62,126 nucleotides of DNA from JAGQRJ01 sp041402045 (GTDB taxonomy: Bacteria; Planctomycetota; J058). The notes below the pieces were generated by a model, which ran no database searches, was not told where the DNA came from, and saw only the letters and a program-made list of their open reading frames with translations. Of this stretch, positions 56,800 to 62,126 are shown piece after piece. The DNA is taken from positions 1 to 62,126 of the forward strand of contig JAWKSZ010000048.1 in NCBI GenBank assembly GCA_041402045.1. The letters are read 5' to 3'. Within the stretch, counting starts at the first letter, position 1. Every line of letters begins with the position of its first letter. Made by a program: the position numbers and the translations under genes.

Positions 56800-57549
56800 C
56801 TAAAGGAGCCTGAACAAGCTCAAGGCGATCACGAGTACCGCGATCAGTGAGGCAGGACAGCCCACCCACGACAGCCTGGAGCTCTCCGCGGTGACCCGAA
56901 GCCAGGGCGCAACCAGCGCCGGCAGTGAGAGACATAGGCTCAGCGCTCCGACGGCGCGGTTGAGCCAAGGATCGACGAACTCGACGACGCTGAGTGGAAC
57001 TGCCGGGACGAGGAGCAGGTAGGCGCACGCGACCGAGACCAGTCGCCGGACACGGGTGAGGTCCTCGAACTCCGCGTCTTCCTCACTGTCCAGGGGACCA
57101 GCAGCGGAGACACCCTCCGGTCCCTGTTCGGTGACGGTCGCCTGGTCCAGCCGAAACCCGCTCAAGCAGCTCAGGCCCCTTGAAGAGACCACCAGCTCAC
57201 CGAGCTCGGTCAGTCCCGCGTCGTCCGCGAAGGCCCGGCCCAGGAAGTCGAGACGAAGGAACTCCGGCAGTTCGGTGTCGGGGAAGAACTCCCTGAACTC
57301 CTCGGACAGAGAGATCCTAGCCGCAGGGCCTACTCGGACGAGCCCTGGCAGGCTCTCGCTCAACGCTCGCGCTAGCGGCGGGGTGGCCAAGTAGAGCGGG
57401 TGGGTCGATATCAGATCGTCCCCCAACCACCCGTGAAAGAGGAGCGGCGGAGCGCCTGGGGCAACTCGGACTGGAGCGGAGGAGAGATCGAGGTCGACGT
57501 CCTCGTCCAGGTGTCCAGGGCACTCAGGCTCGACTAGGTAGAAGCTCAC
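56800..57549 (-). CDS. Imm11 (DUF1629)-like protein with C-terminal membrane helices
   Basis: 249 residues from a GTG. The N-terminal 150 residues resemble the polymorphic-toxin immunity family Imm11/DUF1629: FYLVEPECPGHLDEDVDLDL opening, LLFHGWLGDDLISTHPLYLA, RISLSEEFREFFPD, LPEFLRLDFLGRAFADDAGL and LVVSSRGLSCLSGF. The C-terminal 80 residues are three hydrophobic helices (CAYLLLVPAVPLSVVEFV, AVGALSLCLSLPALVAPWL, PASLIAVLVIALSLFRLL), not a usual part of that family. No toxin gene lies next to it. Base use is a little less GC-rich than its neighbours, which fits recent transfer beside the Rpn remnant. Confidence 0.6.
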   Translation of the reverse strand: MSFYLVEPECPGHLDEDVDLDLSSAPVRVAPGAPPLLFHGWLGDDLISTHPLYLATPPLARALSESLPGLVRVGPAARISLSEEFREFFPDTELPEFLRLDFLGRAFADDAGLTELGELVVSSRGLSCLSGFRLDQATVTEQGPEGVSAAGPLDSEEDAEFEDLTRVRRLVSVACAYLLLVPAVPLSVVEFVDPWLNRAVGALSLCLSLPALVAPWLRVTAESSRLSWVGCPASLIAVLVIALSLFRLL

Positions 57550-57568
57550 AACCTGGGCCTCCCCACCC

Positions 57569-58564
<996 letters not shown>

Positions 58565-58571
58565 GGCCCCG

Positions 58572-58577
58572 GTTATA
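58572..58577 (-). promoter_or_regulatory. -10 box of dusA, predicted leaderless start
   Basis: TATAAC on the minus strand ends 7 bp before the ATG. The normal 6-7 bp from box to start puts the first transcribed base at or next to the ATG. No good -35 box is seen at 17 bp spacing. Confidence 0.45.
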
Positions 58578-58622
58578 GCGGACGGGAACGCGATCCCCGC
58601 AGCGGAAAGCGCCGCAGGAGCC

Positions 58623-59252
58623 TCAGTCCTGCTGGGACGCGCCGTCCTCCGGCTGCTCCTGCGGAGCCTCGGCGGGCGCGGCCTCGACGGGCAGCGGCAG
58701 GACCTCGAGCACCGCGATCCCCTGGGCGTCGAGGAAGAACACACTCACCAACGCCGTGCCCGGCCCCTCGCCGCCGGGGAACTCGCCCAGCGGCCGGGTG
58801 AAGCTCCCGGTCAGCGAGATCCCGTCCTCGGGGAGCTCGAGGGCCCGCACCTCGAGGGGCGGGAGCGCGATCGCGGCGTGGATCAGGTCCCAGCGCGCCT
58901 CGCCGTCCTCGGGCAACGGCCCGCAGAAGCGCAGCGCCATGCTCGCGCGCTGGATCGGGGGCAGCTCGGCGTCGTAGACCAGCGCGGCCTTGACCTCGAG
59001 TGCGTCGCCCTCGCGGGCGACCTTGCCCCCGGCGGTGCGGAACCCGGTCTCGAAGGACTCGCGCTCCTTCGGATACCAGATCCGGCCGCCCATGGTCCGC
59101 CCGCTCATGTAGGTGTAGCCGGGCTCCTCGTCCTCGGGGACCTGGTTCAGGAACTCGCCCGGGACCATGGCCTTGAGCGGCGGCGCGCTGCAGCCGCAGA
59201 CGCCGACGAGGGCGACGAGGCCCAGCGCGCGGGAGAGAACGAGTCCGGTCAT
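58623..59252 (-). CDS. Lipoprotein of unknown function
   Basis: 209 residues, ATG with AGGAGG. A lipoprotein signal peptide (LVALVGVCGC, lipobox near GVCGC) is followed by a mostly beta domain (YMSGRTMGGRIWYPKERESF, EVKAALVYDAELPP, GTALVSVFFLDAQGIAVLEV) and an acidic Ala/Glu/Pro/Gln tail. The family is not recognised. It faces the same way as dusA but starts 58 bp from it with its own ribosome site. Confidence 0.75.
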   Translation of the reverse strand: MTGLVLSRALGLVALVGVCGCSAPPLKAMVPGEFLNQVPEDEEPGYTYMSGRTMGGRIWYPKERESFETGFRTAGGKVAREGDALEVKAALVYDAELPPIQRASMALRFCGPLPEDGEARWDLIHAAIALPPLEVRALELPEDGISLTGSFTRPLGEFPGGEGPGTALVSVFFLDAQGIAVLEVLPLPVEAAPAEAPQEQPEDGASQQD

Positions 59253-59313
59253 GAGCCCTCCTGGAGCGGTGGAGGACTCTACAGCTCCGATCCCGCGGGG
59301 GACACCCCGAAGC

Positions 59314-60105
59314 TCAGGCGACGCAAGGAGCGAGCGCCGGGGCCACCCGCTCCCAGGCCGCGTCCGGGCAGAGCGCGGCGCACAGGAGCCCGCCGCGCCG
59401 GTCTCGAGCAGCACGGGTCGCCGCCTCGAGGGTCGCGGCGGCGGGGTCGAGGAACGCCGCGAGGCCGGGCGCGATCGCGGCCGCCCGCGGGTCCGCCGCC
59501 AGCTCGGCGACCCGCTCCGGCTCGGCGCGGGCCGCGCTGAGCAGCGCCCACGTCGTATGTCGGTTGAGGCCCTCGGCGGCGTCCCGCGCCGCCTCGCGCA
59601 GGCTCCGCGGCGGCGTCGGCGCCTCGGCGAACAGCCCGCCGGGCGCGAACTGGCTGGCCACGAACTGCACGTCCAGGGCCTCGCGCAGCGGGTAGGGCAC
59701 CTGCCCGTGGGTCAGGTAGAGGAACACCCACAGCGGCCCCCGGAGTTCGGGCCCCGCGAGCAACGCGTCCTCGTCCTGCGGAGGCGCCCAGCGCTCGAGG
59801 GGCAGCCGCGCGCCCCGCGAGCGCGCCTCGGACGCCCACAGCGGCTCGGGGCCGCAACCCGGGTAGTCCCGCGGTCCGCGCTCGAGGAGCTCCAGCCAGC
59901 GACGGTAGGGGTGGTCGCCGTCGGCGAAGTGGGCGTGGGCCGCGGCCAAGGGCGCCCGGGCCGCGGCCAGGGCGCTGCCCCCGGCCGCGCGCAGGCGCTC
60001 GAGCTCCTGGTGCTCGGCGTCGGGGTCGCTCCAGGCGCCGAGGGAGATCTCCAGCGAGAGCGCGTAGCCGGGGAAGAACTCGGCGTAGCCGCTGTAGGTC
60101 CCCAC
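59314..60105 (-). CDS. Unknown soluble protein downstream of the LolA-like gene
   Basis: 263 residues from a GTG 12 bp after the LolA-like stop, so translation is probably coupled. The sequence is Ala/Arg/Leu-rich and helical, with a more conserved-looking centre (PLWVFLYLTHGQVPYPLREA, FVASQFAPGGLF). No signal peptide, membrane helix or known motif. The start is uncertain because no ribosome site is visible; the frame itself is convincing from codon pattern. Confidence 0.6.
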   Translation of the reverse strand: MGTYSGYAEFFPGYALSLEISLGAWSDPDAEHQELERLRAAGGSALAAARAPLAAAHAHFADGDHPYRRWLELLERGPRDYPGCGPEPLWASEARSRGARLPLERWAPPQDEDALLAGPELRGPLWVFLYLTHGQVPYPLREALDVQFVASQFAPGGLFAEAPTPPRSLREAARDAAEGLNRHTTWALLSAARAEPERVAELAADPRAAAIAPGLAAFLDPAAATLEAATRAARDRRGGLLCAALCPDAAWERVAPALAPCVA

Positions 60106-60117
60106 CCGGCGCGGCGG

Positions 60118-60855
60118 CTACTTGCCGTCGCCGCCCATGGGCGGGTGCGCCGGGGTCTGCGGCGCCTCCTCGCGGGTCAGCTTGAAGGTGTCCTCCGGGA
60201 GCTCCGGCCCGACCTCGATCGCGTCGAAGGTCTCGCTGACCGCCGCCTTCTGCTCGCCGCGGTCGAGGACGCGCTTGGTCGGGAGCCCGCTCACGGTGTC
60301 GATCCACACCGCGACGTGGAAGGTCTGCCCCGCGGCGTCGAGGTCGTACTCGATCACCTGCAGCGAGCGCTCGCCGTCCTGCTCCTTGGCGCCGAGGCTG
60401 AAGTTCGAGACCTCGAACGCCGGCTCGTTCCCGCCCTCGGGGGACGCGAGGAAGATCGGGCCCACGATCGAGAACCGGGCCACGGCGCGGCTCAGGAGCT
60501 CGCTGAGCTTCTCCACCGTCGGCACGTCGTTCTGCCGGGTCTGCCCGCCTTGCTCCTCCTCGGTGCGGGTGGTGGTCCCGTTGGAGGTCATGCGCAGCGC
60601 GAGGGGGTTCCCGTCGGGGCCGGTGCCCGAGAGCCCGAGCTTGACCTTGTTGCCGGGGGCCAGGGCCAGCTCGCCCTTGAACTCGAGCTGCTCGCCGGGG
60701 GGGCCCATGAGGCTGGTGAACTCGACGCGCAGGGTCTCCTTGGCGGACAGCTTCTGCTCCAGGGCCTCGAACAGCGCCTGGGCCTCCTTGGCGCCCTCGG
60801 CGCGGGCCAGGCCGCAGCCCAGGACGAACAGGATCGTGAGCGAACGCAGGGTCAT
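60118..60855 (-). CDS. Periplasmic LolA-like / DUF2092 protein
   Basis: 245 residues from an ATG with AGGAGG. A Sec signal peptide (LTILFVLGCGLARAE) is followed by the LolA/LolB-type half-barrel pattern: ALFEALEQKLSAKETLRVEF, LEFKGELALAPGNKVKLGLS, LALRMTSNGTTTRTEEEQGG, ERSLQVIEYDLDAAGQTFHV, and VAVWIDTVSGLPTKRVLDRG. Such proteins bind lipids in transit between membranes. True LolA is about 180-200 residues; this one is longer, closer to DUF2092. It is the first gene of a two-gene unit. Confidence 0.75.
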   Translation of the reverse strand: MTLRSLTILFVLGCGLARAEGAKEAQALFEALEQKLSAKETLRVEFTSLMGPPGEQLEFKGELALAPGNKVKLGLSGTGPDGNPLALRMTSNGTTTRTEEEQGGQTRQNDVPTVEKLSELLSRAVARFSIVGPIFLASPEGGNEPAFEVSNFSLGAKEQDGERSLQVIEYDLDAAGQTFHVAVWIDTVSGLPTKRVLDRGEQKAAVSETFDAIEVGPELPEDTFKLTREEAPQTPAHPPMGGDGK

Positions 60856-60885
60856 GCTGCCCTCCTCGGGGCCAGGTGAGCCCTG

Positions 60886-61138
60886 ACTCTACCCGGTGCC
60901 GGGAAGGCGGGGGCCCGGGCTTCGATCCCGCGAAAGCGGAGCTCCCCTGTCCCTGCCCCTGCACCTGCCCCTGCCTGACGGTGGGTCGGCACACGCCTGC
61001 GCGCCTGCGAAGCCCCTCCCTCCGAAGGGTGGAGGGACGCACAAACCGGGAGCAGCGAGCTGCTCCCCTACCCGTGTTGGGGGGAACGGAGGCGGCAACC
61101 CTGCTTCGCCCGGGACAGTCGGTTCCCGAGGGACGCCC
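60886..61138. other. Structured non-coding gap upstream of the LolA-like gene
   Basis: No coding frame of quality. Several hairpins follow one another: CCCTCC/GGAGGG, GGGAGCAG with CTGCTCCC around a 4 nt loop, and CGGGA/TCCCG. It directly continues the multi-hairpin repeat at 61139-61251 and may be part of the same structured RNA or DNA element. Confidence 0.4.
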
Positions 61139-61251
61139 GGCGAGCGGCGGCAGCCGCGAGCGCGCAGCAGCGCGAAGCGCTGCGAGCCCCTTGGGGGTGA
61201 GCCCGAGGGGCTTTGCCCCGAGGGCGAGGGGGTCTGGGACAGACCCCCCAT
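61139..61251 (-). repeat. Multi-hairpin repeat, copy 3
   Basis: On the minus strand this reads like the copy at 26401: GGGGGTCTG/CAGACCCCC, then GCCC-TC-GGGGC/GCCCC-TC-GGGC, CCCC/GGGG, CAGCGC/GCGCTG and GCGGC/GCCGC. Where stem bases differ from copy 1 or 2 the partner bases differ to match, while the loop and linker bases are kept. Confidence 0.7.
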
Positions 61252-61392
61252 AAAAACTCGGCGCTCGCGTCGTGGGTCCTCGGCAACGCGGAGGACGACG
61301 ACGGAGCGCCGGTGTGGGGGACGTCAGGACGTGGGTCTTCGGAGGAAGGTAGGTCGGAAGACGACGGCCGGACGTGTGTGCGGTGGGTGGGC

Positions 61393-61617
61393 CTAGGCGG
61401 GGCGAGGCCCGCAGGCCTCGAAGGCCCACGCCTGGAGCGCGGGGCCGAGGCTGACCTGGGCGGCCAGGACCGGGTCCTGGACCGCCAGCGCGTCGAGGCG
61501 CGCGCTGAGGGTGCGCGCCGCGGAGGTCAGCTCCAGGCGCTCGGCGGGGTTCAGGGCGTATCCCTGCGCGTCGCGCTCGAGCAGACGGCGCACGCGGGCC
61601 ATGCTGAACTTCGTCAC
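61393..61617 (-). CDS. Small unknown protein in the mraZ unit
   Basis: 74 residues from a GTG overlapping the previous stop (GTGA). Helical with two amphipathic segments (MARVRRLLERDAQGYALNPA, ERLELTSAARTLSARLDALA). The family is not recognised. The tight overlap with the next gene upstream and the same strand as mraZ suggest co-expression. Confidence 0.55.
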   Translation of the reverse strand: MTKFSMARVRRLLERDAQGYALNPAERLELTSAARTLSARLDALAVQDPVLAAQVSLGPALQAWAFEACGPRPA

Positions 61618-61832
61618 GCGATCGCCGCGCCCTCGGTCAGGGCGGTCCCGCGACGCAGGCGGCGCAGGCGGTCGCTCTTGGTGCTGACCGACGCCGCGTG
61701 GCTGGTGCGGTTGCGGTAGACCAGGTTCCCGGTGGCGAACATCTTGAGAATGCTGCGCATCAACTGCTCGATCTTCTCGCCCTCCTGGCGGGATTGCTCG
61801 TAACGGACGCTGCTCCAGTCGCGGTGCTCCAT
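61614..61832 (-). CDS. Small basic unknown protein downstream of mraZ
   Basis: 72 residues from the ATG at 61832, preceded by AGAGGA nine bases away; an upstream start at 61886 is less well supported. The sequence is helical and Arg-rich (EHRDWSSVRYEQSRQEGEKI, SDRLRRLRRGTAL). In other bacteria ftsL follows rsmH here, but no membrane helix is seen, so it is not FtsL. It lies 58 bp after the mraZ stop. Confidence 0.6.
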   Translation of the reverse strand: MEHRDWSSVRYEQSRQEGEKIEQLMRSILKMFATGNLVYRNRTSHAASVSTKSDRLRRLRRGTALTEGAAIA

Positions 61833-61890
61833 GGGTCGATTCCTCTGCTTGCCTGCTGCCTCGTAGATTCCCCAGTCAGTCCCCAACGCC

Positions 61891-62126
61891 TCAGCCGAAG
61901 AGCTGCTGCGCCAACAGGTGGAAGTCTTCGCCGCCCTCGGGTTCCAGCTCGCCGGGGGCCCACACCTCGGCGTGGTCGCCGCACCCCACGAACACCACCT
62001 CGCGCTCGATCCCGGCCAGCTGGCACTGCTCCTCGCCGAGGGTGATCCGCCCTTGCTTGTCCGGTGCGACGGGGGTCGCAGACATGCGGATCCGACGTAG
62101 GTAGCTGCGGATCGCCTTGCTCCCGA
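61891..62126 (-). CDS. mraZ: MraZ, C-terminal part (5' end outside the window)
   Basis: The frame is open to the window edge and gives AIRSYLRRIRMSATPVAPDK, QGRITLGEEQ, REVVFVGCGDHAEVWAPGEL, matching the second MraZ/AbrB-type domain (DKQGRI, VVLVGxGDxxEIW). The visible part has 78 codons; full MraZ is about 140-150 residues. MraZ is a DNA-binding regulator normally heading the division and cell-wall cluster. Here the next two genes downstream are small unknowns and neither is rsmH. Confidence 0.9.
   Translation of the reverse strand, partial: GSKAIRSYLRRIRMSATPVAPDKQGRITLGEEQCQLAGIEREVVFVGCGDHAEVWAPGELEPEGGEDFHLLAQQLFG

Overview
A 62 kb window of very GC-rich bacterial DNA, densely coded on both strands, with many GTG starts and stop/start overlaps of the GTGA and ATGA type. 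The signalling proteins (Ser/Thr kinases with extracytoplasmic domains, PP2C, FHA, GGDEF), a one-haem cytochrome segment of the planctomycete C type, and the absence of rsmH or ftsL below mraZ fit a Planctomycetota genome best; Myxococcota is the alternative. I see no rRNA, tRNA or CRISPR array.

Region 1 (1-15.8 kb) is a type VI secretion accessory island with no sheath or baseplate genes. It holds a DUF3540 gene, two large VgrG proteins with coiled-coil tails, a DUF2169 protein joined to pentapeptide repeats (split here by an apparent frameshift), a second pentapeptide protein, a second DUF3540 gene, a DUF4150 (PAAR-like) protein fused to PDZ and S41 protease domains, and two unknown genes locked to it by GTGA overlaps. 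Three transcription units share an upstream motif. Region 2 (15.9-22.8 kb), on the minus strand, holds an FHA-GAF-GGDEF-FHA protein, a PP2C phosphatase and a receptor with two kinase domains and four Ig-like repeats. Its position suggests, without proving, phosphorylation control of the secretion island.

Region 3 (23-31.3 kb) has a frameshifted unknown gene, rtcB with a sigma-54 promoter facing its activator rtcR, and a secreted metallopeptidase-like protein. Region 4 (31.4-42 kb) has uvrB, a polyprenol-type glycosyltransferase with a DUF2304 partner, and a tetR-OMF-MFP-RND efflux operon with a strong operator palindrome. Region 5 (42-50.2 kb) has an HhH-GPD-like gene, the yebC operon (PPIase-like, FGE-domain and HEAT-repeat proteins), a 375 bp giant inverted repeat, an RMD1/DUF155-like gene, and a cytochrome/FHA pair. 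Region 6 (50.2-62.1 kb) is mostly minus strand: a kinase-TPR-propeller receptor with a frameshift, two metallo-beta-lactamase-fold hydrolases, an Rpn-nuclease remnant, an Imm11-like membrane protein, dusA, a lipoprotein, a LolA-like gene and the 3' part of mraZ.

The least ordinary content is the DUF4150-PDZ-S41 fusion, a three-copy family of multi-hairpin repeats whose stems covary (18.8, 26.4 and 61.2 kb), the double-kinase Ig receptor, and the giant palindrome at 47.5 kb. Three genes carry apparent frameshifts, at least one of them in a G/C homopolymer, so sequencing error is a real possibility for each.
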